DNA from: Paraburkholderia flava
Lineage (GTDB): Bacteria > Pseudomonadota > Gammaproteobacteria > Burkholderiales > Burkholderiaceae
Direction of reading: 5' to 3'
Length of the DNA: 58,236 bases
Assembly: GCF_004359985.1 (NCBI RefSeq)
Contig: NZ_SMRO01000001.1
Span: 2,483,699-2,541,934, forward strand
Positions 42,980-51,686 of this stretch are shown here, one piece after another. The first letter of the stretch is position 1; every line of letters starts with the position of its first letter. The notes beneath the pieces were generated by a model. That model saw nothing but the letters and a program-made list of their open reading frames with translations. It had not been told where the DNA came from and searched no databases. The position numbers and the translations under genes are program-made.

Positions 42980-43828
42980 TTACTCGGTCGGCCAGTCGAA
43001 CGGCGTGTACGGCAGCGCGCGTTTATGGCGCGTCGCGTCGTAGAAGCGCAGCACGATGTCCGCGACTTCATCGGTGACGGGCTTGTCTTCGAGAAAATTG
43101 TCGATGTCGTCGTAGCTGATGCCGTACGCGTCTTCGTCGGGCCGCTGCGGACGCAGCATCTCCAGATCGGCGGTCGGCACCTTGTGCACGAGTTCATCCG
43201 CCGCACCCAGTTCACGCGCCAGTGCGCGCACTCTCCGCTTGTTCAGGCCCGTCAGCGGCAGCACGTCGGCGCCGCCGTCGCCGAACTTCGTGAAGAACCC
43301 CATGACCGATTCAGCCGCATGGTCGGTGCCGATCACGACGCCGACCCGCGCGCTCGCGACTGCGTACTGCGCGATCATCCGCTGGCGCGCCTTGATGTTG
43401 CCGTGTACGAAATCCTGCTGTGCGTGATCGGCGAAGTGCGTGCCGCTGGCCGTGAGTGCGGCGAGCATCGCATCGGCAGCGGGCTTCACGTCGACGGCGA
43501 GATTTTCGTCGGCACGGATGAACGCGAGCGATCGCTGTGCGTCCGCTTCGTCGTGCTGCTGGCCGTACGGCAAACGCATCGCGACGAAGCGCGCGTCATA
43601 ACCGCCGGAGCGTAGCCGTTCGACTGCGAGTTGCGCGAGCCGGCCGGCCGTCGTCGAGTCGATGCCGCCGCTGATGCCCAGCACGTAGGTCTTCAGGCCG
43701 CTCGTGCGCAGATAGTTCGCGAGGAACGTCACGCGGCGCTCGATCTCCTGTGCCGCGTTGAACGTCGCGGCGACGTGCATTTCGGCGGCGATCCGCTGCT
43801 GGCGGGCGGCGCGTTCTGATTGGGTCAT
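42980..43828 (-). CDS. nadE: NH3-dependent NAD+ synthetase
   Basis: Protein of 282 residues, the single-domain bacterial length. ATP-pyrophosphatase P-loop GISGGIDSTT, then RLPYGQQHDEADAQ, GNIKARQRMIAQY, GTDHAAESVMGFFTKFGDGG and DLEMLRPQRPDEDAYG are NadE hallmarks. It amidates nicotinate adenine dinucleotide with ammonia in the last step of NAD synthesis. ATG at 43828 with GGAGAAG is chosen over one twelve codons upstream. Confidence 0.95.
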   Translation of the reverse strand: MTQSERAARQQRIAAEMHVAATFNAAQEIERRVTFLANYLRTSGLKTYVLGISGGIDSTTAGRLAQLAVERLRSGGYDARFVAMRLPYGQQHDEADAQRSLAFIRADENLAVDVKPAADAMLAALTASGTHFADHAQQDFVHGNIKARQRMIAQYAVASARVGVVIGTDHAAESVMGFFTKFGDGGADVLPLTGLNKRRVRALARELGAADELVHKVPTADLEMLRPQRPDEDAYGISYDDIDNFLEDKPVTDEVADIVLRFYDATRHKRALPYTPFDWPTE

Positions 43829-43922
43829 CGGCTCTTCTCCGTGAAACCGGTTGGGGCACGGCATGTGCGTGTCACATTGTACGGATCGCGCGCGCGATGA
43901 GGTGTCGACGTTGCTGACGGGC

Positions 43923-44144
43923 TTCAGGCAATGCGCGAGCGATCACGTAGAGACCGCTACGGCCGCGCGAGCCCCCCTCCATGAGCGCCGCTCCGAAACC
44001 CGCTATCTGTAGAGGCAACAGCGTTTCACCGAATTCAGGCAGTGCGCGAGCGATTACGTCCCGACCGCTACGACCGCGCGAGCCACACGCCCACAAGCGC
44101 CGCGCCGAACCCCGCGATCTGCAGAGGCAATAGCGTTTCGCCGA
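43923..44144. repeat. Imperfect 111-bp tandem duplication of the EamA gene 3' end
   Basis: Copy A 43923-44033 and copy B 44034-44144 align along their length from TTCAGGCA(A/G)TGCGCGAGCG to GCGTTTC(A/G)CCGAA. Copy B holds the true C-terminus of the transporter gene; copy A is a decayed second copy downstream of its stop, with one base missing. It still reads FGETLLPLQIAGFGAAL. The short frame 43872-44096 spanning it is a remnant, not a gene. Confidence 0.85.
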
Positions 44145-44946
44145 AGCCGACGTAGCCCTCGAGCGCGGCGAGCGGCGGCGCGAGAAACAGCAGCGCCGTC
44201 GCGCGCGACGCGTCGCCGCGCCGGACCATCCACACGAGCAGCGTCACGCTGACGCCCGACAGCATCACGACGCCCCACGCCAGCGATGCCCACAACTGTA
44301 TCGACGGCACCCATCGATGTTCGCCAAGCGCGAACACCAGCAACGCGGCGACGATGGCTGCTCCGAGGTTCTGCACCGCGCTTGCGCTGCGTAGATCGGC
44401 GGCGGCGAGCGAGGTCTTTTGATACAGCGTGCCGGCGGTGATCGCGCCGATCGCGAGCAGCGAGATCGCGATGACCAGCCACGGCGGCGCTGCACCATGC
44501 ACAGCCGCCGACGGCGCGCTCGCCGCTACAAGCTTCGGTTCGAGCACCAGCACGACACCGACGAGTCCTAACGCCATCCCGGCCCAGCCGCGCCTCGACA
44601 GTCGTTCGCCGAACAGCGGTGCGGCGAGCGCCGCGGTCAGCAGCGGCTGCAATGCGCCGAGCAGCGCCATCACACCCGCGCTGACACCCTGCGCGACGGC
44701 CCAGTAGCCGGCACCCAGATAGACGCCTTGCAGCAGCGCGCCGGCAAACAGATGCTTGCCGAGATCGCGTCCGGTCGGCCACGTGACGCGCGCCGCGAGC
44801 GCGGCGATCGCGAACAGCACGGCGGTGCCGCTGAAGCGCGCGAGCAGAAAGAGATTGGGATCGGCAAACGGCGTGATCGCACGCGCGACGACGAAGCCGC
44901 TCGACCACAGGACGACGAAGACGGCAGCAGTAACGGAAACAAGCAT
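44068..44946 (-). CDS. EamA/DMT-family transporter
   Basis: Protein of 292 residues with about ten hydrophobic helices in two EamA repeats (opening LWSSGFVVARAITPFADPN in part; second repeat ending SLAWGVVMLSGVSVTLLVWM). The family includes metabolite and amino acid exporters such as RhaT/YdcZ relatives. Its end GFGAALVGVWLARS lies inside a tandem duplication. No SD is clear before ATG at 44946. Substrate unknown. Confidence 0.9.
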   Translation of the reverse strand: MLVSVTAAVFVVLWSSGFVVARAITPFADPNLFLLARFSGTAVLFAIAALAARVTWPTGRDLGKHLFAGALLQGVYLGAGYWAVAQGVSAGVMALLGALQPLLTAALAAPLFGERLSRRGWAGMALGLVGVVLVLEPKLVAASAPSAAVHGAAPPWLVIAISLLAIGAITAGTLYQKTSLAAADLRSASAVQNLGAAIVAALLVFALGEHRWVPSIQLWASLAWGVVMLSGVSVTLLVWMVRRGDASRATALLFLAPPLAALEGYVGFGETLLPLQIAGFGAALVGVWLARS

Positions 44947-45051
44947 CGGCAGACAGGCCCGAAGTGACCAGGCGAATAGAGCTAACGAGGCAGCAGTATC
45001 ACGCCGTCGGTAGGCATCGGTCTTGTTCGGTTCTGCACTGGAGCAATGGGG

Positions 45052-45237
45052 CTAGTCGAGCGAGAACGTATCGAGCGGCTGGTTGGCGGCGGCGTGTCCG
45101 GCGAGACGCGCGTCGAGCTGTGCATGCAGGCGGCGCGCTTCGTCGAGTGTCAGGTCGATCCAGTACGGGTCGCCTGCGCTGTCGTTGAGCCGTTGCGGCG
45201 GGAACTGGATTTCCAGCACGATGCCTTTCCTGTACAT
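45052..45237 (-). CDS. Small hypothetical protein
   Basis: Protein of 61 residues without signal or membrane segment. GAGGAGCG precedes ATG, supporting reality. It contains WIDLTLDEARRLHAQLDARL, a short helical stretch seen in small proteobacterial proteins with a beta-helix pattern. It lies downstream of the UbiB-like gene on the same strand. Function unknown. Confidence 0.68.
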   Translation of the reverse strand: MYRKGIVLEIQFPPQRLNDSAGDPYWIDLTLDEARRLHAQLDARLAGHAAANQPLDTFSLD

Positions 45238-45391
45238 CCGATGTCGCTCCTCTACATGACGAGCGGGCAGTGTAGCAACGACATGCGGTGGGATTCGCTA
45301 GCGAGCGGAAATGCTGTCGTTCCTGATCGAAGCTTGACTGCGCGCGTACCGAAACGAAACCGCACGCGTACCCCACGTGAAACACGGGCCC

Positions 45392-46957
45392 TCAACGCAC
45401 CGCAAGCATCGCCCACGCACCAAGCACCCCGCCGCAAATAGCACACGCCCACAGCAGTATCCGCGTGCGCCGGTACTCGCGCCCAATGTCCGCGAGCAGT
45501 TGCCGTTGCTGGCGCGACGCATGCCGGTCGTGCTGCTGTTGCAGATAGCGTGCGGCAAGTTGTGGAATACGCGGCATCGTCTGCGCGAGATGCGGCAGTT
45601 CGTGCGACAGACGCCGCAACCAGCCGCGATGACCGAGATCGCGTCGCGCGATGTCCGCGAGCACCGTGCGCGCGATGTGCCACGTGTTGACACCCGGATG
45701 TAGCGTGCGCGCGAGCGCTTCGGCTTCTTCGAACGCGCGCTGCGCCGCTGCGAGCCGTGGCGAGACGCCGCCGTCGAACGGCTGCACCGCATGCAGCAGA
45801 TGATGAAACAGCTCGCCGGCAGACCGCTCGTGCGGATGCAAGGCGAAATGCGCTTCGCTACGCGTGCGCAGTTCGGCTTCCAGCATTTCGGTGCGGGTCG
45901 TGTGCGGTACGTGTCCTGCCTCGCGATGCAGGTCCGCGAGACGGCCGTAGTCCTGCTCGAAGAGCGCGGTGGCGCCGTGCACGAAGAACGCGCGCTCATC
46001 GGAGGAGAGGCTCGACATCCGCGCGAAATCCGCGAGCACGATGCGGCCGAGCGTGTCGGGCTCGATGCTGACACGCACGCGTCGCGCGTCGAGTGCCGCG
46101 TGAAAGAAGCCGTGCTCGAACGCCTGCTGTGCGACCACCTCGACGAGATGCGTCGCGAGCCGCGCGAGATTCACGCGATGTTCGGCGAGCCCGGTGAGAT
46201 CGATCGCAGGCAGCGATTCGACGTGCCGCAGTGCGAGCGTGTGATCGGTACACAGGTCCCAGATCACGTCGGGGATCACGAGTCGGTCATCGCCGGCGAA
46301 ATGATGACCGGTCTGGCTCAGGTTCGCGGCTTCCGCGCGCAGGTCGAAGCGCCGCAGCAGGTCGTCGCAGAACGCGTTGGCGAGCGAGCGCACCTGCAGG
46401 CTTCGTGCGGCGCCGGACACCCGTTCGATCCAGCGCGCGGCCCAGCGCAGCAGCGCGGCGTCGTCGCCGAGCTGGCGTAACTGCGCGGTGCGCACGAGCT
46501 TGATCGACACGTCGCGATGACTACCCGCAGGCTCGGTCGCCGAGACCGCGAGACGGGCGGTGTGAATCTGTTCGGCGAAACCGTTCTGCGCGGGCACGAG
46601 ATCGATCGACTCGAAGACCGCGGACAACGGTCGCCCGAATGCGGCAGCCAGCGAGAACTCGACGGCCTGCGGCGGCAGCGGCTCCTCGAGATGCGCGACG
46701 GCGTCGAAGGCGTCGTGCAGCGTGCCGGCGGCGAGTTCGGGATGCTCGGCCAGCGACTGCGCGAACGCCGCCGCAATCGGCCCGAGCTGCGGCAGCGCGC
46801 GCTGCAGGCCGGCCGGACTGCCGGCCTCGTGCATGCGACTGACCAGCGTCGCGATCCAGTGCAGCTTGTGATCGCGCGGCGCGGCGCGCCACAGCAATCG
46901 CGCGCCGTAGCGGAGCAGGTGAAACAGCAGGACAAGGCGGCGAAACAGTGACGGCAT
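45392..46957 (-). CDS. UbiB/ABC1-family kinase-like protein with degenerate active site
   Basis: Protein of 521 residues, similar in layout to UbiB, which supports ubiquinone synthesis. The beta-3 lysine (VSIKLVR) and the segment RFDLRAEAANLSQ with WDLCT are retained. The Ala-rich nucleotide loop becomes ESIDLVPAQNGFAE, the family K-x-G-Q region becomes LGPIAAAFAQSLAE (Lys and Gly lost) and the catalytic HAD-x-HPGN becomes FFHAALDARRVRV (Asp and Asn lost). The DFG Asp stays as DFARM. The C-terminus has two hydrophobic segments at its end (LLWACAICGGVLGAWAML). It may be a pseudokinase or ATP-binding scaffold. Some homology is clear; function is inferred. Confidence 0.75.
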   Translation of the reverse strand: MPSLFRRLVLLFHLLRYGARLLWRAAPRDHKLHWIATLVSRMHEAGSPAGLQRALPQLGPIAAAFAQSLAEHPELAAGTLHDAFDAVAHLEEPLPPQAVEFSLAAAFGRPLSAVFESIDLVPAQNGFAEQIHTARLAVSATEPAGSHRDVSIKLVRTAQLRQLGDDAALLRWAARWIERVSGAARSLQVRSLANAFCDDLLRRFDLRAEAANLSQTGHHFAGDDRLVIPDVIWDLCTDHTLALRHVESLPAIDLTGLAEHRVNLARLATHLVEVVAQQAFEHGFFHAALDARRVRVSIEPDTLGRIVLADFARMSSLSSDERAFFVHGATALFEQDYGRLADLHREAGHVPHTTRTEMLEAELRTRSEAHFALHPHERSAGELFHHLLHAVQPFDGGVSPRLAAAQRAFEEAEALARTLHPGVNTWHIARTVLADIARRDLGHRGWLRRLSHELPHLAQTMPRIPQLAARYLQQQHDRHASRQQRQLLADIGREYRRTRILLWACAICGGVLGAWAMLAVR

Positions 46958-47175
46958 CGGTGGAGCGGCTTGACGACGTGGTGGCGGGGTGGCGTGGCGG
47001 CAGATGGATCGGTGCCCGGGCGCTCAGGTTAGCAGGAACCTCGGCTGACGGCACATTGCGGTCTGTCGCGTAATACAATACGGCGACTAACTGAAGAATT
47101 CGCGGAGCATTCGCGAAGCATTCGAAGAACTTACACGCGCGCTGACGCGCCCCGGCCCGACGCCTCGCCACCAAG

Positions 47176-47931
47176 ATGCTCGCTGAACAACGTCATCAAT
47201 ACATTTTGTCGCAAGTTGCCAGGAACGGCGCATTGTCCGTGGCGGAACTCGTTCGCGAACTGAACGTGTCGCGCGAAACGATCCGGCGCGATCTCAACGC
47301 GCTGGCGAGTCGCGGGCTGATCGTCACGACGCACGGCGGTGCGCTGTCGAGCGATCGGCGCGAGCCGGACCTCGACGTGCGCGAGGCCGCCAATGCGGGC
47401 GCGAAGCGGGCGATCGGCGAGCGCGCGGCACAGCTGGTGCCGGACGGTGCATCGATCGTGATCGATTCGGGCAGTACGACCCAGGCGGTTGCGCGGGCGT
47501 TGACCGATCGTCACCGGCTGTCGGTCTACACGAACGACTGGCGCATCGCGCTGCTGCTCGGACGACGCAACGACAACCACGTGACGCTGCTCGGCGGCGA
47601 ACTGTCGGACAACGAGGACGCGACCTTCGGCCTCGACACCGTGCAGCAGCTCACGCAATACCACGCGGATTTCGCGATCGTCGGTGCGGGCGGCATCTCG
47701 CCGGACGCATGGCTGACCGACTACACGCGGCTGGCCGCCGAAGTGCGCAGCCGGATGATCGCCGCCGCCGATACCGTGGTCGTCGTCGCGGACAACTCGA
47801 AGTTCGGCCGCGTGACGCCGGTGCGCATCAACGGCTTCGAAAGCGCGCGCTTCGTCGTCACCGAGCTGGCGCCGGACCGGGCGCTCGGCAAGGCGATCGC
47901 GGCGCGCGGGCCCGAGTTGCTGATCGCCTGA
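47176..47931 (+). CDS. DeoR-family transcriptional regulator
   Basis: Protein of 251 residues. HTH LSVAELVRELNVSRETIRRD, then a DeoR C-terminal sensor (VIDSGSTTQAVARALTD, then GAGGISPD and DNSKFGRVTPV), which binds sugar phosphates or related ligands. No SD is clear. It is convergent with phnW (38 bp). Members near AEP genes could sense phosphonate or Pi intermediates; it may instead regulate another set. Confidence 0.92.
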   Translation: MLAEQRHQYILSQVARNGALSVAELVRELNVSRETIRRDLNALASRGLIVTTHGGALSSDRREPDLDVREAANAGAKRAIGERAAQLVPDGASIVIDSGSTTQAVARALTDRHRLSVYTNDWRIALLLGRRNDNHVTLLGGELSDNEDATFGLDTVQQLTQYHADFAIVGAGGISPDAWLTDYTRLAAEVRSRMIAAADTVVVVADNSKFGRVTPVRINGFESARFVVTELAPDRALGKAIAARGPELLIA

Positions 47932-47969
47932 GCGCGTCGAACATCAGCGTTCGCAGCGCTCTCGCGCAA

Positions 47970-49082
47970 TCAGCGCACCTTCACCCCCAGCGCCACCAGC
48001 ACCCGACCCACCGCCGCGACCGCGTTATGCAGCTCGTTCGAATCGATTGCGCCGATGCAGCCGACGCGAAACGTCTCCACCTGCGTGAGCTTCCCTGGGT
48101 ACAGCACGTAGCCGGCGTCGCGCACGGCCGCATAGAAGTTCGCGAAGTTCCACGCCGGATCGCGCGGCGCATGGAACGTGACGATCACCGGCGCCTGCAC
48201 CTCCGGCTTCAGGAATGGTTCGAGCCCGAGTCCCTTCATCCCTTCGATCAGCGTCGCGCAGTTGCGTGCGTAGCGCGCGCCGCGCGCGGGCTGGCCGCCT
48301 TCGGCCGCGAACTGATCGAGCGCGTTGCGCAGCGCCGCGAGCACATGCGTCGGCGGCGTGAAACGCCACTGCGTGGTCTTCTTCATGTACGCGTACTGGT
48401 CGTACAGATCGAGCGCGAGCGACGGCGAGCGGCCCTCGCAGGTTTCGAGCAGCGCGCGTTTCACGATCACGAAGCCCATGCCCGGCACGCCTTCGAGACA
48501 TTTCCCGCTCGCCGAGATCAATGCATCAATGCCGCCGTTGCGCAGATCGATCGGCAGCGCGCCGAACGAACTCATCGCGTCGACGATCAGCCGTTTGCCA
48601 TGCCGTTGACACACCGCGGCGATTTCATCGAGAGGATTCAGCAGGCCGGCGCTGGTCTCGAGATGCACCTGCGCGACGTGCGTGATGCGCGGGTCGCTGT
48701 TGAACGCATCCTCGATCGCGGCGGCGTCGACCGGTTCGTCCTCGTGCAGTGCGAGCTCGACGTACGCGATGCCGAGCCGCTGCAGGATCCGGACGATGCG
48801 CGCGCAGTACGCGCCGTTGTTCGGCACCAGCACGCGACCGTCGCGCGGCACGAGCGTACCGAGCGCAGCCTCGACCGAAAACGTGCCGCTACCCTGCAGC
48901 GGCACACAGACGTAGTCATGCTGCCCATGTACGATTTCGACGAGATCCGCGCAGACGCTCTGGGTCATGCGGTTGAAGGCGGTGTCCCACGAGCCCCAGT
49001 CGCGCAGCATCGCTTCGCGCGTCGCGGGCGAAGTCGTCAGAGGTCCTGGGGTCAGCAGGACAGGATCGTTTCCGAGTATCAC
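47970..49082 (-). CDS. phnW: 2-aminoethylphosphonate--pyruvate transaminase
   Basis: Protein of 370 residues, matching PhnW (about 367). It converts AEP plus pyruvate to phosphonoacetaldehyde plus alanine. Features: [45 protein letters not shown] and the PLP lysine in [15 protein letters not shown]. The GTG at 49082 is chosen: GGGAGG sits five bases upstream, whereas a TTG at 49100 would place this SD inside the protein. It is divergent from the phnS operon. Confidence 0.95.
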   Translation of the reverse strand: MILGNDPVLLTPGPLTTSPATREAMLRDWGSWDTAFNRMTQSVCADLVEIVHGQHDYVCVPLQGSGTFSVEAALGTLVPRDGRVLVPNNGAYCARIVRILQRLGIAYVELALHEDEPVDAAAIEDAFNSDPRITHVAQVHLETSAGLLNPLDEIAAVCQRHGKRLIVDAMSSFGALPIDLRNGGIDALISASGKCLEGVPGMGFVIVKRALLETCEGRSPSLALDLYDQYAYMKKTTQWRFTPPTHVLAALRNALDQFAAEGGQPARGARYARNCATLIEGMKGLGLEPFLKPEVQAPVIVTFHAPRDPAWNFANFYAAVRDAGYVLYPGKLTQVETFRVGCIGAIDSNELHNAVAAVGRVLVALGVKVR

Positions 49083-49448
49083 AAGACCTCCCTTCGTCAA
49101 TTCCTGGATGCACTTCCGTGCAGTGAGTGGCTGGAATATGGGTTTGCATATTATTGGCGAATTGTGTCATTTTTTGGAAATCATGAAAATAGTCATGTCG
49201 CTGTCACCAAAATCTGTGATTCTTGCCGGGCCCGTTCCGGTAAGGCTGCAGAGCGGGTGGCGCGTCGGCATCAGTCGTAACCTGGAAGTCCGGCAGATCG
49301 ACGTCGCGCCGTTTTGCAGGCAATCTGCAACCCGGCTGCAAGGCTGGATAACGTATAGGCGCGTACCGGCGCGACGCTACCGCCGTTCAATCACAACAGG
49401 TCAGGGTTTTCCCGGCCGTATGGTTTTTCCGTTTTCGGAGAGAGCGAC
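49083..49448. other. Divergent phnW/phnS control region
   Basis: A 366-bp gap without a gene. It contains the possible Pho box (49190-49207) with an extra half-site, an inverted TTGCAG-type repeat near 49316-49332 and a GGATAACGTATAGG stretch near 49348. No definite sigma-70 promoter was assigned. Regulation by a GntR or DeoR protein here is possible. Confidence 0.5.
49190..49207 (+). promoter_or_regulatory. Candidate PhoB (Pho) box
   Basis: TAGTCAT-GTCG-CTGTCAC has the 7-4-7 spacing of the Pho box consensus CTGTCAT repeats; the second half matches fully and the first in five of seven. A further CTGTGAT lies at 49214. It is about 240 bp before phnS, so it may need a promoter nearer to it. 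Confidence 0.4.
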
Positions 49449-50534
49449 ATGACAAAGACGAATTCCCACCACGCGATTACCGGCTTCGCCCGCAAACTGC
49501 TGCCGGCCCTCGTGGCGGCGGCTGCATTCGGCGCACTGCCGGCGCATGCGGCCGACACGGTCGTGCTGTACACGGCCGACGGTCTCGAGAATCTGTACAA
49601 GGATGTACTGCCGGCCTTCGAAAAGAAGGAAGGCGTGAAGGTGGCGATCGTCACCGCCGGCAGCGGCGAAGTGGTGAACCGCGCGACGATCGAAAAGGAT
49701 TCGCCGAAGGCCGACGTCCTCGTCACGCTGCCGCCGTTCATCCAGCAGGCCGACCAGGCCGGTTTGCTGCAGGCGTATCAGAGCGCGAACTACAAGAACG
49801 TGCCGGCGATCGCGAAGGACGCGAACGGCGCGTGGGCGACCTTCGTCAACAACTACTTCTCGTTCGCGATCAATCCGGAAGTGGTGAAGACCCAGCCGAA
49901 GACATTCGCCGATCTGCTGCATCCCGACTACAGCGGCAAGATCGCTTACTCGAATCCGGCCACGGCCGGTGACGGGATGGCCGTGATCATCCTGACGACG
50001 TCGCTGATGGGCGAAGACAAGGCGTTCGATTATCTGAAGAAGCTTGAGCAGAGCGCGAAGTTCCACACGAAGGGCACGGGCTATCTCGACGTGCTGCTGT
50101 CGCGTAACGAAATCTCGCTCGCGAACGGCGATCTGCAGATGGATCTCGACGATGCAGCGAACGGCGGCCTGACGCTCAAGCCGGTGTTCCTCGCAGCCGC
50201 TCCCGGCGGCCAGCCGACGACGTTCCAGCTGCCGTACGCAATCGGCCTGCTGAAGAACGGTCCGAACCCGGCCGAAGGCAAGAAGCTGATCGATTACCTG
50301 ATGTCGACCGACGTGCAGTCGAAGGTGCCGGACATCTTTGGTATCCCGGGTCGTACGGACGTGCCGCTCGCTGGCAAGAACGGCGCGGCTGTGAAGCAGG
50401 CGATCGCCGGCGTGAAGCTGATCCCGGTCGACTGGAACCAGGTGATGACGAAGAAGGCGGACTGGACCGCGCGCTGGAAGAACGACGTGATCGGCAATTC
50501 GGGCAAGCAGCTCGAAGTCGTGAAGCCGAAGTAA
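49449..50534 (+). CDS. phnS: 2-aminoethylphosphonate ABC transporter substrate-binding protein
   Basis: Protein of 361 residues. Signal peptide (LLPALVAAAAFGALPAHA, cleavage before ADTVVLYT) and a type 2 periplasmic-binding domain of the iron/AEP family (ADGLENLYKDVLPAFEKKEG). It captures AEP in the periplasm. SD GGAGAGAG precedes ATG. It leads phnSTUV. Assignment to AEP rests on its cluster with phnW/A/Y. Confidence 0.9.
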   Translation: MTKTNSHHAITGFARKLLPALVAAAAFGALPAHAADTVVLYTADGLENLYKDVLPAFEKKEGVKVAIVTAGSGEVVNRATIEKDSPKADVLVTLPPFIQQADQAGLLQAYQSANYKNVPAIAKDANGAWATFVNNYFSFAINPEVVKTQPKTFADLLHPDYSGKIAYSNPATAGDGMAVIILTTSLMGEDKAFDYLKKLEQSAKFHTKGTGYLDVLLSRNEISLANGDLQMDLDDAANGGLTLKPVFLAAAPGGQPTTFQLPYAIGLLKNGPNPAEGKKLIDYLMSTDVQSKVPDIFGIPGRTDVPLAGKNGAAVKQAIAGVKLIPVDWNQVMTKKADWTARWKNDVIGNSGKQLEVVKPK

Positions 50535-50585
50535 GCATCGCATCACAACTCGTTCCAAAGTATTGCCAGCAGGAGGATGAACCCG

Positions 50586-51686
50586 GTGAACACAGCTAGT
50601 CTTGCTCAGCCCGGCGCGCTCGGCGCCGTTCCGGCGGCGCTCGGCGATGCGCGGTCGGAGGCGCCGGCCGGCGTCGAGATCGAGCATCTGACGGTGCGCT
50701 TCGGTACGCGCACCGTGCTCGACGATCTATCGCTGACGATCGAGCGCGGCGAACTGCTGACCGTGCTCGGTCGCAGCGGCTGCGGCAAGACGACGCTGCT
50801 GCGTTTCATCGCCGGGTTCATCGAGGCGGACGGGCTGGCCGGCACCTTGACGGTGGCCGGCCGCGATCTCACGCACGTACCGCCGCATCGGCGCAATCTG
50901 GGGCTGCTGTTCCAGAGCTATGCGCTGTTTCCACATCTGTCCGTCTTCGAGAACGTTGCGTTCGGTCTGCGCGCGCGGCGCACGCCCGCGAAGGAAATCG
51001 CGCGGCGCGTCGCTGATGCGCTGAAGCTCGTGCAGCTCGGCGATTCCGGCCATGTGATGCCCGCGCAACTGTCCGGCGGCATGCAGCAGCGCGTCGCGCT
51101 GGCGCGTGCGCTCGTGATCGAACCCGACGTACTACTGCTCGACGAACCGTTGTCCGCGCTCGACGCCAATCTGCGCGCGTCGGTGCGCTCCGAACTGAAG
51201 GCGTTGCATGAGCGCCTGCCTAATCTGACGATCGTCTGCGTCACGCACGACCAGGACGACGCACTCGTGCTGTCCGATCGCACGCTGCTGATGCGCGAGG
51301 GGCGCATCGCGCAGCTCGGCACGCCGCAGCAACTGTACGACACGCCGGAAGACGCGTTCGTCGCGCGTTATCTCGGCGCGGCGAATCTGCTGCCGCCGCA
51401 AGTCGCATTTCCGCTCGACGATATGCGCCACGCGGAACGCGATCGCGTTGCGTGTCTGCGTCCCGAGAGTCTGCGGATCGTGCCGCTCGGCGAAGGGCAA
51501 CTGCACGGCACGATCGCGTCGGTCGAGTGGTACGGCGCGGTGCTGTCCGTGTCGGTCGTGCTCGACGCGATGCCGAACGAACCCGTGCTCGTCACGATGC
51601 AGCGCGGCCACGGCATGAACCCGGAAAAGGGCGCACGCGTTTCACTGCGATACGAGGCAGACGATGTCGTCCTTATCCGCGCCTGA
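50586..51686 (+). CDS. phnT: 2-aminoethylphosphonate ABC transporter ATPase
   Basis: Protein of 366 residues, with Walker A GRSGCGKTT, Q-loop LLFQSYALFPHL, signature LSGGMQQRVALA, Walker B LLLDEPLSALD and H-loop VTHDQDDAL, plus a TOBE-like C-terminal domain. Start: the ATG at 50577 is immediately after AGGAGG (no spacing), so GTG at 50586, nine bases after it, is preferred. Its end overlaps the next gene by 23 bases. Confidence 0.92.
   Translation: MNTASLAQPGALGAVPAALGDARSEAPAGVEIEHLTVRFGTRTVLDDLSLTIERGELLTVLGRSGCGKTTLLRFIAGFIEADGLAGTLTVAGRDLTHVPPHRRNLGLLFQSYALFPHLSVFENVAFGLRARRTPAKEIARRVADALKLVQLGDSGHVMPAQLSGGMQQRVALARALVIEPDVLLLDEPLSALDANLRASVRSELKALHERLPNLTIVCVTHDQDDALVLSDRTLLMREGRIAQLGTPQQLYDTPEDAFVARYLGAANLLPPQVAFPLDDMRHAERDRVACLRPESLRIVPLGEGQLHGTIASVEWYGAVLSVSVVLDAMPNEPVLVTMQRGHGMNPEKGARVSLRYEADDVVLIRA

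Noticed and set aside
43872..44096. Small frame after the EamA transporter
   Set aside because: It is made from the duplicated transporter 3' end and intergenic bases; no SD.
47709..49280. Long plus-strand frame opposite phnW
   Set aside because: phnW is unmistakable on the minus strand; the frame is Arg-rich.
49316..49360. Promoter or operator for phnS near the TTGCAG repeats
   Set aside because: No convincing -35/-10 pair with proper spacing could be assigned by eye.
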